Source: JACRLW01 sp050181465 (GTDB taxonomy: Bacteria > Planctomycetota > UBA1135 > UBA2386). From it: 64,000 nucleotides of DNA. Below are positions 16,237 through 25,903 of the stretch, in pieces (within the stretch, counting starts at the first letter, position 1; the number at the start of each line of letters is the position of its first letter). The notes under the pieces are model-generated. The model worked only from the letters and a program-made list of their open reading frames with translations, was not told the origin of the DNA and did no database searches. The position numbers and the translations under genes are program-made. The stretch lies in assembly GCA_050181465.1 (NCBI GenBank), contig JBFXDD010000004.1, positions 62,001 through 126,000 of the forward strand. Reading direction: 5' to 3'.

Positions 16237-19103
16237 TGCACCGTGAACTCCGACTTCGTCGTGCGCGAAGCCTTCACCATCTGGCGATAGCGCTCTTCGA
16301 AGGTGAACTGACCGTCCGCGACGTCCGTCCCGAACATCAATTCACTGCTCGCGCGCACCTGCCACGTTCCGTCGGCGAGCGCGGCAACGCCCAGACCCGC
16401 ACGCAGCGGCACCTGCAGGGTGCGCTGCCCACCGGCGCCGTCGAAGTCCTGCTGGACGAGATACCAACGTCGCGCGCTCGTGTCTTCGAGTTCCAGAGTG
16501 TGGAAGCCGAAACCGCCCGGCAGCAGACTCGGGTCCAACCGGTCCTCGAAGGTGATCGAGGGCGAGTCGTTGCTCGGTCCGCCGGGAGCCGTGATCGTCG
16601 GAACGCCCAACGGTGCGCCGGTGTCGAAGACGAATCCCAGCGACGCGTTCGACAACAGCGCCCGGTGGATCGAGGTGTTGCCGTTCGCGTCGCGCGCCTG
16701 CGATTGGATCCACAGCACCGGGCCGAGTGGGCCGATCGCGCCAATCGACGCCAAGGGCCAATTCGCGTTGATGGAGTAGGTAGCGTTGGCGACCAAGGTG
16801 GCGAAGCCTGCGCCGAGCAACATCGCGCCGGCGAACCCGCCGAAGGTGGCGACCGGGCGCACCACCACCGGGCCGTCGACCGCGCCGAGCCCCGCAGCGA
16901 GCGCGAAGTCCACCGCGTAGGGACCGAGCAGGCCGCCGACCAGACCGGTCGAGGAGACCACGGGTTGGGTGGTCTGCACGGTTCCGGTCCCGGTCGCCGG
17001 CAGCAGTGGGACCGCGGTACCGGCACCGGTCGGGCCGCAGATGGCGCAGTTGAAGCTCGCGAAGGTCGGCGTCGCCACCGGTTCGAAGGAGCCGACGTAG
17101 ACGGAGAACAAGGTGGCGCGTCCGGCGCGGATCGGCGTGCTCGGAATCGTCGTCAACGCGCTCGGCGACGGCGCGACTTCGAATGCGAGTGGGTCGACGA
17201 GAGTGTTGATCCCGATGCGCGCCGACTGACCGGCGACCGGGACGAACGCGAGTTGGCCGGACAGCGTGGCCGACGCCGCAGCGCCGGTCGGAATCAACGG
17301 CAGCGAGACCTCGGCGGCCGGTGTGTCGACCAAGGACAACAAGTGATGATCGGCGGCGATCGCGGTGATCGTGACACGCGCGAGTGCCAGTCCATCGAAG
17401 ACCGCGCGACCGTCGACGCCCGTGACTTCGATGCGCCGCCCTACCGCAGGATTCTGCGGCTGCGCCGACTCCACCACCACGGTGGCACCGGCGATCGGCG
17501 CGAGCGTCGCGTCGTCATACACTTCCACGGACAGGCGACCGGCCTGAGTCCCCATCGCGTAACCGCGGCGCAGCACGCGAGCACCCTGGGTGGTCGTCGA
17601 TACGTTGCCGGCGAGGTCGGTGAGGCTGAGCGTCAGGTTCTTCGGCAGCGCACTGCGCGGCGTCGCGATGGGACGCATCATGAACGTGCCGTCGACTGCC
17701 GCGGACCAGAGGGGAACGGTGCGCATCCCATCCGTGAGCTCCACGCTCCCCACACGCTCACTCGCGCGACCGAGCAGAGTCACGAAGTCGTGGTCGATGG
17801 CGACGTCATTCGGCGCATTCGCGACCGGCGGCAAGAAGCCGGCGAAGGTCGGCGGCGTGACGTCGATGCGGGGATCCGTCGTCCCGTCCGCCGTGGTCGT
17901 GAACGAACTGCGCGCATCCCCCTGCACCACCTGCGCGACGAGCACCAAAGGACCTTCCTCGAAGCGCAGATCGGCTGCCGTGCCGAGCACGGTTCCGATC
18001 GGAAAGCTGAGCGTGGTCGGTCCGGCCGCGGGCAGGCTCAGGCTGGAATCGAAGAAGAAGATGTCGCCGGTCGCCTGGGTCTCGGGATCGAGTCCGTAGA
18101 CGCGCAGATCGACGCGCGCCCCCGCGGGGGCACTGGAATCCACCTCGACCTCGACCGTCGCGTTCGCGAGGTTCTGCGCGTTGATCTTGTCGGGGAAGCC
18201 GGTCGGTGCGTTGCCGATCGAGACGCGCGTCGGCGGCGCGAAGGCGACGGTCCGAAACTCGAGGAACGGCGTGCGATTGTCGAAGTCGAGGGTGCCTGCG
18301 CCGCTCTCGAAGGTGATCGAATCGGCGACCACCAGTTCGTGCGCGACTGCGCCGGCCAGCGGATCGTCGGGCAGGAATTGGAAGATACGCGGATCGGCAA
18401 CGCCCTGGGTTCGCACCGGCGTGCTGATCTCGCCGTCGACCGGAGTCCCACCGGCGCGCAGGAACAGGTTGGTGTCGCTGACCGAAGCGGTATCCGCCGG
18501 GCGATCGAAGATGACGAGGAACTCGGACTCGCGATAGACCTCACGGGCATTCGCCGCGGGCAAGGTCGCGAGGATGCGGCCGTCGTTGAAGGTGTCGGCC
18601 TGGTCGGCGCGGAAGGTGGCCACGATCTGATCTGCACCACCCTTGGTGACACCGTCCAGGTCCGTGACGTCGGGAGCGACCACCACCTCGAGCGTGGCCG
18701 CCGGGGGCAGGCCGGTCGCCGGTCGCAGGAGCACCGCCGTGTCGCCGAACAGGTAGTCGATCAGCACGGGCAGGGACTGGGTCGTGCCCTGGGCGCGCAG
18801 GGAGATCCGCGGGGGCGTCGGCGGCCCGCCGCCCGTCGTCGGCGGCTCCACCGAGTCGCGCGAGATCGACTCGCTGAACACGATCAGGATCGGCACCGTG
18901 GTCGGCCAGCCGCCGCTCTGCGGGAAGGCCTCGACGACCCGCGGACGGGTGTCGACGAGCTTGCCGAGCGCACCGACCAGGACGATTCCGCTCTCGTCCC
19001 CGGGGCCGCCGCCGCCGCGCCCTCGGTTGAAGAGCGATGCCACGTTGTTGCCGCAGGCGGCGACGAGGCCCAAGGAACACAGCGCGAGGATGCGAATCTT
19101 CAT
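16233..19103 (-). CDS. Large Ig-like-domain lipoprotein
   Basis: A 956-aa surface or periplasmic lipoprotein. The signal is MKIRILALCSLGLVAAC with the lipobox Cys at residue 17, followed by a Gly-rich linker. Two or more bacterial Ig-like (SbsA/Big_5 type) domains follow, marked by segments such as VPILIVFSESISRDS and YRESEFLVIFDRPADT. A carboxypeptidase-regulatory-like fold follows in the middle (GRLSVEVYDDATLAPIAGAT). The remainder is beta-rich and unassigned. No catalytic motif is visible, so a structural or adhesive role is inferred. The ATG at 19103 is set by the signal peptide. Its stop overlaps the queC start. It is divergent from the transporter at 19226, with a 122-bp shared promoter region. 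Confidence 0.75.
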   Translation of the reverse strand: MKIRILALCSLGLVAACGNNVASLFNRGRGGGGPGDESGIVLVGALGKLVDTRPRVVEAFPQSGGWPTTVPILIVFSESISRDSVEPPTTGGGPPTPPRISLRAQGTTQSLPVLIDYLFGDTAVLLRPATGLPPAATLEVVVAPDVTDLDGVTKGGADQIVATFRADQADTFNDGRILATLPAANAREVYRESEFLVIFDRPADTASVSDTNLFLRAGGTPVDGEISTPVRTQGVADPRIFQFLPDDPLAGAVAHELVVADSITFESGAGTLDFDNRTPFLEFRTVAFAPPTRVSIGNAPTGFPDKINAQNLANATVEVEVDSSAPAGARVDLRVYGLDPETQATGDIFFFDSSLSLPAAGPTTLSFPIGTVLGTAADLRFEEGPLVLVAQVVQGDARSSFTTTADGTTDPRIDVTPPTFAGFLPPVANAPNDVAIDHDFVTLLGRASERVGSVELTDGMRTVPLWSAAVDGTFMMRPIATPRSALPKNLTLSLTDLAGNVSTTTQGARVLRRGYAMGTQAGRLSVEVYDDATLAPIAGATVVVESAQPQNPAVGRRIEVTGVDGRAVFDGLALARVTITAIAADHHLLSLVDTPAAEVSLPLIPTGAAASATLSGQLAFVPVAGQSARIGINTLVDPLAFEVAPSPSALTTIPSTPIRAGRATLFSVYVGSFEPVATPTFASFNCAICGPTGAGTAVPLLPATGTGTVQTTQPVVSSTGLVGGLLGPYAVDFALAAGLGAVDGPVVVRPVATFGGFAGAMLLGAGFATLVANATYSINANWPLASIGAIGPLGPVLWIQSQARDANGNTSIHRALLSNASLGFVFDTGAPLGVPTITAPGGPSNDSPSITFEDRLDPSLLPGGFGFHTLELEDTSARRWYLVQQDFDGAGGQRTLQVPLRAGLGVAALADGTWQVRASSELMFGTDVADGQFTFEERYRQMVKASRTTKSEFTVQ

Positions 19104-19225
19104 GCGAGCGGTCGGCAGCGCCTGGACGGCGCGGTCGCGCAGCTTATTCCCCGCCGCCGACCGCGCACACGTGGAGCGCCAAGATCGACTCGCCGCCCGC
19201 AACCGCTGGGCGTAGGGATGCCGTG

Positions 19226-20488
19226 ATGCAAGACCCAGCGCCCGCGGCCGGCAGCACTCACGAGATCCGCGCGGCGCTCTGGCTCGGCTGCGTCCTCGCT
19301 GCGTACTCCCTGCTGAAGCCCGTGCGCGACGCCATGGCAGTCGCTGGCCACGTCGATCAGATTCGCTGGCTGTGGAACGGCACCTTCTTCGTCACCTTGC
19401 TGACGGCGCCGCTCTTCGCGCTGGCGGCCGCGCGATTTCCGCGCGGCCGTCTCATCGTGATCGCCTACGCGGCGGTCTCGGCCTGCCTGGCAGCGGCGTG
19501 GCTGGCGTGGCAGAGCGGCGACAGCGACCTTCGACTCTGGGTCGGCCGCGTCTTCTACGTGTTCCTCAGCGTCATCAACCTCTTCTTGGTGTCCGTGTTC
19601 TGGAGTGCGATCACCGACAGCCTGTCGACCAGCACCGCGATCCGCTCCTTCGGCCGGATCGCGGTCGGCGGGACTCTGGGAGCGGTCGCCGGATCGGAGT
19701 CCGCGCGACAGTTGTCGCAAACGCTCGGTGCCCACAACCTCCTGCTGGTCGCCATCGCGCTGCTCTGGCTCGGCGTTTGGGCAGGTGCATCGTTCCTGCG
19801 CCGCCGGGCCGGGGATCCGTTGGCGCTGCAACTGCCTCGCGGCCGCGATGCGTGGCGCGACCTCGGCGCGATCCTGCGAGTGCCGATGCTGCGCGGCCTG
19901 ACGATCTATGTGCTCTTGATGACGTATCCGCTCGCGGTCTTGTACTTCGAGCGCACCCGGCTCGTCGCCGACCAAGCGGTGGGACTCGATGCGCGCACCG
20001 AGCTGTTCGCCACGCTGGAAGTGTGGACGCAGGTCCTCACCGCCTTACTCCAGGCGCTCGTCGTCGGACCGCTGCTTCGACGCTTCGGGCTCAGCCTGGC
20101 GCTGATGGTGTTGCCCCTGATCTGGTTGGTGGCAGCGAGCGGACTTGGCGCGCTCGCGCTGGCCGGGACTTCGACGCTCTTGTTGTATGCGATCGCGAAC
20201 GCGGTGCTGGATGCCACGCGACACGCCGTGCAGAAGCCGTCGCGCGAAGTGTTGTTCACGCTCGCGGAACCGCATCAGCGCTTCGCCGCGAAGAACGCGA
20301 TCGACACACTCGTGCATCGCGGCGGCGACGTCGCGAGCGCGTTCCTCCATCACGCACTCGCGCGCGCGCTGCCGCAACTCGGGCACGTGTTGCTGACCGT
20401 CGCGCCGATCGCCGCGGTATGGACGCTCGTCGGCTGGCGCTTGGGTAGAGCGGCGAAGTCGCCGGCTGCGTCCTCGGCGACTGCGTGA
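19226..20488 (+). CDS. Tlc-like NTP/NDP-exchange or MFS-fold transporter
   Basis: A ~420-aa polytopic membrane protein with about 10-12 hydrophobic helices. The N-terminal helix ends in SLLKPVRDAMAV and is followed by a second hydrophobic segment. This resembles the N-terminus of the Tlc family (ATP:ADP antiporters and bacterial relatives), where an RPVRD motif is typical. The substrate cannot be read from sequence, and many free-living relatives are uncharacterised. The ATG at 19226 is preceded by AGGG at suitable spacing; an adjacent GTG at 19223 is an alternative. It is divergent from the Ig-like lipoprotein and convergent with the beta-propeller gene 17 bp away. Confidence 0.65.
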   Translation: MQDPAPAAGSTHEIRAALWLGCVLAAYSLLKPVRDAMAVAGHVDQIRWLWNGTFFVTLLTAPLFALAAARFPRGRLIVIAYAAVSACLAAAWLAWQSGDSDLRLWVGRVFYVFLSVINLFLVSVFWSAITDSLSTSTAIRSFGRIAVGGTLGAVAGSESARQLSQTLGAHNLLLVAIALLWLGVWAGASFLRRRAGDPLALQLPRGRDAWRDLGAILRVPMLRGLTIYVLLMTYPLAVLYFERTRLVADQAVGLDARTELFATLEVWTQVLTALLQALVVGPLLRRFGLSLALMVLPLIWLVAASGLGALALAGTSTLLLYAIANAVLDATRHAVQKPSREVLFTLAEPHQRFAAKNAIDTLVHRGGDVASAFLHHALARALPQLGHVLLTVAPIAAVWTLVGWRLGRAAKSPAASSATA

Positions 20489-20505
20489 TCGCGCTCGCTG
20501 CCGCG

Positions 20506-22080
20506 TCAGCGGTACACGACCGTATAGAGATTCTGATTGCTCCCGTTGCTGTTCGGCGGGATCGCGATGGTGCTCAGCAGCGCACCGGTGGCCACGTCGA
20601 TGCGCACGAGTTGCGGGCTCGCCAACGCGCAGTTGGCACTCGGCCAAGTGGCGACCGCGATCTCGCGCTCATCGGGTGCCATCGCGGAAGTCCAACCGTT
20701 CGCCAAAGTCACGCCGGGTTGGAAGGGCGTGAAGCCGACGTTGAGTGGATCGGTCGGATCGAGGTCGAGACGACCGACCCAACCGCAAGCGCCGAAGCCA
20801 CCCACGATCGCGAAGCGGCCGCTCGCCGAGATCAAGAGCGTCGTCGGCGCGCTTCCCAAGGTCAGCGGCGTTGCGCCGAAGGGTCCGATGTTCGTGCCGA
20901 ACTGACCGGGATTGTGATCGAACCAGTTGCCGGTCCGGAGGTCCAAACGCGCGATCTCGGTCGGCGTCGTGCCGACGCCCTGCAAGGTCACCAGCGCCCA
21001 TCGCTCATCCGGCGTGATCGCCACGCGCGTCGCGAGCGCAATCGGACCGGCCTGATCGACCGGGATCGGCAGTTGCGTGAAGCGATTCTGCAAGAAGGTC
21101 GGGCTCTGCGGATCGGTGTCGACGATCGTGATGCTGTTGGGCAGGAACGTCATCACCGCGGCGAGATCGCGACTCGGCGCCATCGCCCACAGCTCGGCGT
21201 TGCCGACCAACATGCCGTTGGTCGAGTGCACCGCGGTGCCGTAGCCAGGTGAGTTCCGGTCGACGTCGATCGCGACCAATTCGCGCGAGCCGCCGAACAA
21301 GGCGGTGAGCGTCCATAGGAGCTGACGCGAGTCGTCGAGTTGCAACCCGTAGACCGAACTCGCCGGCGAAGCGTACAAGGTCGACCAGGAAATCGGCAAG
21401 GAACTCAGATCCCCGACACCGACGATCCCACGGATTCCCGACGCCGTGAAGATGCGCGCTCCGCTCTGGTCGAACACGGCACCGCTCGCATTGTCGACCT
21501 GAGGCGGCGAACCGCTGTCGAGGATCGTACCCGCGAGCGGATCGATGAGATGAAAGGGGTCGTTGTTGAGGATCGAGGTCGCGACGAACACCGCGGGTGT
21601 GTTGGTCACCGAGAAGCGCAGGCCACGGCTGCTCGAGAACCCAAAGGTGGTGCCGACATCGACGACGACCCCTTGTGCGAACAGTGCGAGCCCGGTCAGG
21701 CTGGGCGTCGCCGGGATCGGCAAGGGGAAGCTCGCCGCACCGACACCGGCGCCGCCAGGAGACGTCGTGCTGCCGAACGCGAGCAGGATGGTGGCAGGAT
21801 CGACCAGGAGCTCGATGCCGAGGACCGGCAGGCTACCGACGCCGGTGCCGAGCACCAGAAAGGCCGGCGAGCCGCCGACCGCCTGCGTCAGTTCGAACTG
21901 AAACGCCGCATCACCCGGACGCGGCCGCACGGCATGCAACTGCGGCGTGATCCCCGCACTGCCTGCCGTTGCTGGTCCATACGGTTGCTGTGCAACGACT
22001 CGGGCGGAGGGCATCGCCCACGCTGCGAGGAGAGCGACGAGACCGGCAAGGTGCCGACTGGGAACGGGCGAGGTCCGCAT
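20506..22080 (-). CDS. Secreted beta-propeller-like protein
   Basis: About 524 aa, with a Sec signal (HLAGLVALLAAWAMPSARVVAQ) and no lipobox. The mature protein has repeated blades that pair a Gly-rich strand with phrases such as AITPDERWALVTLQG and ISASGRFAIVGG, resembling YVTN/NHL-type propellers. The C-terminal half is clearest; the N-terminal ~150 residues are Pro/Gly/Ala-rich. No catalytic residues are evident, so a binding or scaffold role is inferred. The start is uncertain: the ATG at 22080 gives a standard signal peptide length, and one 11 codons upstream (22113) is also possible. Neither has a good ribosome-binding site. Confidence 0.7.
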   Translation of the reverse strand: MRTSPVPSRHLAGLVALLAAWAMPSARVVAQQPYGPATAGSAGITPQLHAVRPRPGDAAFQFELTQAVGGSPAFLVLGTGVGSLPVLGIELLVDPATILLAFGSTTSPGGAGVGAASFPLPIPATPSLTGLALFAQGVVVDVGTTFGFSSSRGLRFSVTNTPAVFVATSILNNDPFHLIDPLAGTILDSGSPPQVDNASGAVFDQSGARIFTASGIRGIVGVGDLSSLPISWSTLYASPASSVYGLQLDDSRQLLWTLTALFGGSRELVAIDVDRNSPGYGTAVHSTNGMLVGNAELWAMAPSRDLAAVMTFLPNSITIVDTDPQSPTFLQNRFTQLPIPVDQAGPIALATRVAITPDERWALVTLQGVGTTPTEIARLDLRTGNWFDHNPGQFGTNIGPFGATPLTLGSAPTTLLISASGRFAIVGGFGACGWVGRLDLDPTDPLNVGFTPFQPGVTLANGWTSAMAPDEREIAVATWPSANCALASPQLVRIDVATGALLSTIAIPPNSNGSNQNLYTVVYR

Positions 22081-22117
22081 GATCGTACGAGCGAGCGCCG
22101 GGCAGGCCCGCATATCG

Positions 22118-22136
22118 TAGCCCGGACGACGCCGGG
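22118..22136. repeat. Short hairpin resembling the repeat terminus
   Basis: TAGCCCGGACGACGCCGGGC forms a 6-bp stem and starts exactly like the end of the dispersed repeat (TAGCCCGGA). It may be a tiny remnant of that element or a chance hairpin. It lies just upstream of the beta-propeller gene. Confidence 0.3.
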
Positions 22137-22185
22137 CCGAGCCGACTGCGACGCTTCCATGGGATTCCGCTCGCCGGTGTCCGTC

Positions 22186-22902
22186 TCACGCACCCAAGTC
22201 GAACCACAACGCGAGCGTCTTCTCCCGCGCCGTGACCGCATACCGCCCGGGCGACTCCGCCGCGACCGCATCGCCGCTGCGAAGCTCGGCATGTTCGTCG
22301 CCGCACGACAAGGCGAGCGCACCCGTCATCATCTGCAGCCACTGCCCGCGACCGGGTCGAGACTCGTGCTCCACGGTCACTCCCGGCTCGAGCCGCAGCA
22401 GATGAACCAAGGCGTCCTGATGGATGCTGGCGCTGCCGTCACGGCCGTCGGGTGAGATGACCAGGATCTTCGGTGCATCCGCCGCCGTCGAACTCGGTTG
22501 CCACTCCGAGTAGCGCGGGGCCACACCCGTCACGGCGGGGCGGATCCAGATCTGGAACAGATGGGTCGGATGCGCCGGGTCGGGGTTGAACTCGCTGTGC
22601 ACGACGCCGGTGCCGGCACTCATCACCTGCACCTGGCCCGGTCGCAACACGCGGCCGTTGCCCATGCTGTCCTTGTGCTCGAGCGCGCCGTCGATCACGT
22701 AGGTGAAGATCTCCATGTCGCGGTGCGGATGCGGCGAGAAGCCACGCGATGGCGCGATGCGATCTTCGTTGATGACGCGCAGCGAGCGGAAGCCCGTGTG
22801 CGCGGGATCGTGGTAGTCGGCGAAGCTGAAGCTGTGCTTGGCGAACAGCCAGCCGTGATCGGCGTGGCCGCGCTCATCCGCAGGTCGGAGTCGAAACGTC
22901 AT
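22186..22902 (-). CDS. Pirin family protein
   Basis: A 238-aa bicupin of the pirin/YhhW family, iron-binding proteins some of which have quercetin dioxygenase activity. The N-terminal cupin carries the metal ligands in FSPHPHRDMEIFTYV (two His) and GTGVVHSEFNP (His and Glu). Other family hallmarks are the nearby ALEHKDSMGN and the C-terminal half-cupin. The ATG at 22902 overlaps the stop of the upstream NDH-2 gene by four bases (ATGA) and starts the usual N-terminus (MTFRLRPADERGHADHGW). The in-frame extension upstream lies within ndh and is not expected to be used. Its physiological role here is unknown; co-transcription with ndh hints at redox balance. Confidence 0.9.
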   Translation of the reverse strand: MTFRLRPADERGHADHGWLFAKHSFSFADYHDPAHTGFRSLRVINEDRIAPSRGFSPHPHRDMEIFTYVIDGALEHKDSMGNGRVLRPGQVQVMSAGTGVVHSEFNPDPAHPTHLFQIWIRPAVTGVAPRYSEWQPSSTAADAPKILVISPDGRDGSASIHQDALVHLLRLEPGVTVEHESRPGRGQWLQMMTGALALSCGDEHAELRSGDAVAAESPGRYAVTAREKTLALWFDLGA

Positions 22903-24227
22903 GATGATGGCCCTGGAGATCGGACATCTCCGCCGGAAATCCAACCGGTGTCCTCACCCAACGGCGCGCCGGTGATGAGCCGCGCTCCCCGACGAAACGT
23001 GAGATAGCTGCCCATCCAGGACAGCATGACGAACAGTCGACTGCGAAAACCGATGAGGAACGCGATGTGGATCGCCATCCACGCGAACCATGCGACGAAG
23101 CCGCGGAATCGGAATCGACCGATCTCGGCGACGGCGCGCGCACGGCCGATCGTCGCGAGCGAGCCTTTGTCGCGATAGCGGAAGGTCGGCCGCTGTCGAC
23201 CGCGGAGGGATGCTCTGATCGCCGCCGCGACGTGCCGGCCGCCCTGGATCGCCGCGGGTGCCACACCGGGCACCGCACGGTCACCGCTCTTCGCCGCGGC
23301 AAGGTCACCGACGACGAATACCTCCGGATGACCGGGTACGGCCAGTGCCTCGTCGACGATCACGCGGCCCGCTCGATCCAAGGGAACTCCCAGCGACTGG
23401 GCGAGCGGTGATGCACGGACGCCTGCAGCCCACAACACGGTGGCAGCTCGGAGCGACTCTCCATCGGCGAAGGTGACGCCATGCGCGTCGACCCTCGTCA
23501 CGAGTGCGCTCGTCCGCACCTCGACTCCCAGACTCCGAAGCTGCTTCTGCGCTGCTTCGCTCGAGCGCTCACCGTACTGAGGCAGCACGCGACCGCCGCC
23601 CTCGACCAACACGACTCGTGCCGAGGATGGATCGATCGAGTCGAAGTCGTTCACCAAGGTGTGGCACGCGATCTCGGCGAGAGCGCCGGCCAATTCGACC
23701 CCGGTGGGCCCCGCACCGATCACGACGAAGGTCAGCAGTTCCTTGCGTCGTGATGGATCACGCTCGGCGAGTTCGTAGGCACTGAGCACTCGACGTCGAA
23801 TGGAGAGTGCATCCTCCAAGGTCTTCAGACCGGGCGCATGAGTCGCCCAGTCGTCATGCCCGAAGTAGGAGTGGGTCGCTCCGGTCGCGAGCACGAGAAA
23901 GTCGTAGGGAACGCGCTCGGCCGGCGCGGCGGGATCTGCGGCGTCGACCTCGATCACGCGCTCCGCGAGGCGGACGGCGCGCGCACCGGCGAGCAGGACC
24001 TGCGCGACGTTGCGCTGCGAGCGGAGGATCGACCGGATCGGATACGCGATGTCGCTCGGATTGAGTGCCGCGGTGGCGACCTGATAGAGCAGCGGTTGGA
24101 AGAGATGATGATTGCGACGGTCGACGACGACGATCTCGCACTCAGCTCCGGCGAGTGCCTTGACCGCGAAGAGACCGGCGAACCCGGCACCCACCACGAC
24201 GACGCGCGGCTTCGTGCTGGCAATCAT
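22899..24227 (-). CDS. ndh: Type II NADH dehydrogenase
   Basis: A single-subunit, non-proton-pumping NADH:quinone oxidoreductase (442 aa). The first Rossmann motif VVVVGAGFAGLFAVKAL (about residues 9-25) binds FAD, and VVIGAGPTGVELAGAL (about residues 167-182) binds NADH. NHHLFQPLLYQVAT and a GDLAA motif near the C-terminus match NDH-2. The C-terminal hydrophobic and aromatic stretch (WFAWMAIHIAFLIGFRSR) is the usual membrane-attachment region. The pirin gene overlaps its 3' end, and the Mla-type operon lies 54 bp upstream on the same strand. A related flavoprotein such as a sulfide:quinone reductase is less likely because its cysteines are absent. Confidence 0.9.
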   Translation of the reverse strand: MIASTKPRVVVVGAGFAGLFAVKALAGAECEIVVVDRRNHHLFQPLLYQVATAALNPSDIAYPIRSILRSQRNVAQVLLAGARAVRLAERVIEVDAADPAAPAERVPYDFLVLATGATHSYFGHDDWATHAPGLKTLEDALSIRRRVLSAYELAERDPSRRKELLTFVVIGAGPTGVELAGALAEIACHTLVNDFDSIDPSSARVVLVEGGGRVLPQYGERSSEAAQKQLRSLGVEVRTSALVTRVDAHGVTFADGESLRAATVLWAAGVRASPLAQSLGVPLDRAGRVIVDEALAVPGHPEVFVVGDLAAAKSGDRAVPGVAPAAIQGGRHVAAAIRASLRGRQRPTFRYRDKGSLATIGRARAVAEIGRFRFRGFVAWFAWMAIHIAFLIGFRSRLFVMLSWMGSYLTFRRGARLITGAPLGEDTGWISGGDVRSPGPSS

Positions 24228-24281
24228 GTGGCCCGCAGCTTCGGCCGCGAACGCCGACCGCGCAAGGGAAGCTCACCGTGC

Positions 24282-24893
24282 TCAGCGCGTGGGCGCCGCG
24301 TGTAGGAACAGTCCAACTCGATCGCAACGCTCGAGGAAGCCGTCCACCACCGTCGCGATCGAAGTACCCAGGCCCTGTGCCAAGGTCGCCGGTTGACCGT
24401 CGGGCAACGGTGTGTCCGCGCGGAATTCGTCTTGGAATGCCAGGCGGCCGTCGCTGTGAGCCAGCCGGAGTTCGACCGTGGCCCGCGCCCGCCACCCTTG
24501 TGGTGAAGCCACTTGATGGAAGTCGAGCACGCGGACGTTGAGCTGCAAGTCCTCGATCCCGCTCGCAGAGGGCGACTTGACGTCGAGGAAGCGGCGGCTG
24601 CGCACCAATCCGGTGACGACGGCATCGCCGACCAGTCGATCGATCGGGCCGGCCCACCGATGGTGATGCCAGGAACGCATCCGAATGCCGTCGTCGGCCA
24701 CCACGAGTCGATCGCCGCTCAGCTCCGCGACGACATCCACATCCCCGACGCGAAGAACGCCGGCGACCAACCCGCCGGGGGCATCCGGCTGGGGCGAGGA
24801 CAGCCGATAGGTGAACTCTTCGGGAACGGTCACCGCACCGCACGCCGCCAGCGTCGCACAGACGACGCCGAGTACGATCGCTTTCAGCTTCAT
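24282..24893 (-). CDS. ABC-transport auxiliary lipoprotein (PqiC/YmbA-like)
   Basis: A 203-aa lipoprotein (lipobox Cys at about residue 18, TLAAC). The mature start VPEEFTYRLSSPQP resembles the YxLxxP opening of the PqiC/YmbA family, the outer-membrane lipoproteins that accompany MCE transport systems. Further family-like features are a central VTGLVRS segment and a C-terminal helix. It directly follows mlaD: the ATG shares its A with the mlaD TGA (TGATG), and a TTG one codon upstream is an alternative. Position as the last gene of the MCE operon strongly supports the assignment. Confidence 0.8.
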   Translation of the reverse strand: MKLKAIVLGVVCATLAACGAVTVPEEFTYRLSSPQPDAPGGLVAGVLRVGDVDVVAELSGDRLVVADDGIRMRSWHHHRWAGPIDRLVGDAVVTGLVRSRRFLDVKSPSASGIEDLQLNVRVLDFHQVASPQGWRARATVELRLAHSDGRLAFQDEFRADTPLPDGQPATLAQGLGTSIATVVDGFLERCDRVGLFLHAAPTR

Positions 24894-25867
24894 CAACGAT
24901 TGCCTCCCGAAGGACTGGCCGGAACCGCGATCTCGCCGTCTTCTACCCCAAAGACCAGACTCTGCGGCGTCGTGCGAACTTGCCGCGCGAAGGCGCGTAG
25001 TTCGCGCATCGCGTCGTTCGCATTGGTCAGCAGGATGCGCAGAGCACCGCGATTGCCGCCGAGGATTCCCGCTGCCTCCAGCGTGAGTTGCTCGATCCCC
25101 ATGGCACTCGCTTCGAGTGCGGCCGCAGTGCGCGAGACGGACGCCAACATCTGGCGCGAAGCCTCCATCGTCGGTGCGACGTCGTCGGCCGCGAGTTCGC
25201 GAACGTCCGCCAGCAGGGCACGCGCGTCCTCCGCCACCGGACGATAAGCAGCGATCGTCGCCCGCAGTTCGTTGCCGGTGGCCTCGATCTCTTTGGGCAA
25301 CGCTTCCAGGGCGACCGCGGTTGCCTCGAGGATTCGCTCGATGCGCGCACCGTTCTCTGGGCCGAGCAGGTGTTCGGAACGGGCGACGAAGTTCGTCGCT
25401 CGGTCGATGAGGATGTCGACCTTCTGAAGGATCTCCGGCAGGCTCGACTTCAGTTCCTCGATGGGATCGAGTCGCTGCGAGCGGATCGTCGCGCCGTCGG
25501 CGAGTTCCTTGGATCCTGCCTCATAACCTTCCAATTCGATCGTCACCTGCCCGGTCACGAGCAGGCGATCCAGTCGTGCGCGCGTCGATTCCTGCAAGGT
25601 CGCTTTGTTCGGATCGACCCGAATCTCCACGAGCGTGTGGCCGGCGTCGAAACGGATGTCGGCGACGGCGCCGATGGGGACGCCCTGGAAGTTGACCTTG
25701 CTTCCCACCACCATGCCTTTGACGCTCTCGTCGAAGCTGACGAAGTAGCTGCGCACGTCGCGATGCATCGACGAACCGGCGATCACGAGAAGGAGCGCGA
25801 CGAACAAACCGCCGGTGCCGAGCACCAGCAGTCCCACTCGCAGTCGCCGCGTCGCATCGTGGTTCAT
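24893..25867 (-). CDS. MCE-domain periplasmic substrate-binding protein (MlaD family)
   Basis: A 324-aa protein with one N-terminal membrane anchor (LRVGLLVLGTGGLFVALLLVIAGS). An MCE domain follows (about residues 38-115), where SVKGMVVGSKVNFQGVPIG is the diagnostic stretch. The remainder is a long helical region (about 130-300) of the kind that forms MCE hexamer tubes. It would carry lipids between inner and outer membranes with the MlaE permease and MlaF ATPase encoded just upstream. The ATPase gene ends 36 bp before its ATG. Confidence 0.92.
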   Translation of the reverse strand: MNHDATRRLRVGLLVLGTGGLFVALLLVIAGSSMHRDVRSYFVSFDESVKGMVVGSKVNFQGVPIGAVADIRFDAGHTLVEIRVDPNKATLQESTRARLDRLLVTGQVTIELEGYEAGSKELADGATIRSQRLDPIEELKSSLPEILQKVDILIDRATNFVARSEHLLGPENGARIERILEATAVALEALPKEIEATGNELRATIAAYRPVAEDARALLADVRELAADDVAPTMEASRQMLASVSRTAAALEASAMGIEQLTLEAAGILGGNRGALRILLTNANDAMRELRAFARQVRTTPQSLVFGVEDGEIAVPASPSGGNR

Positions 25868-25903
25868 GTTCGATCCTTGGAACCCTTCTCTTTCGGCATC
25901 CGA

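Noticed and set aside
15900..19226. Long plus-strand open frame opposite the Ig-like lipoprotein
   Set aside because: Arg-rich shadow translation; the minus-strand protein has a lipoprotein signal and Ig-like segments.
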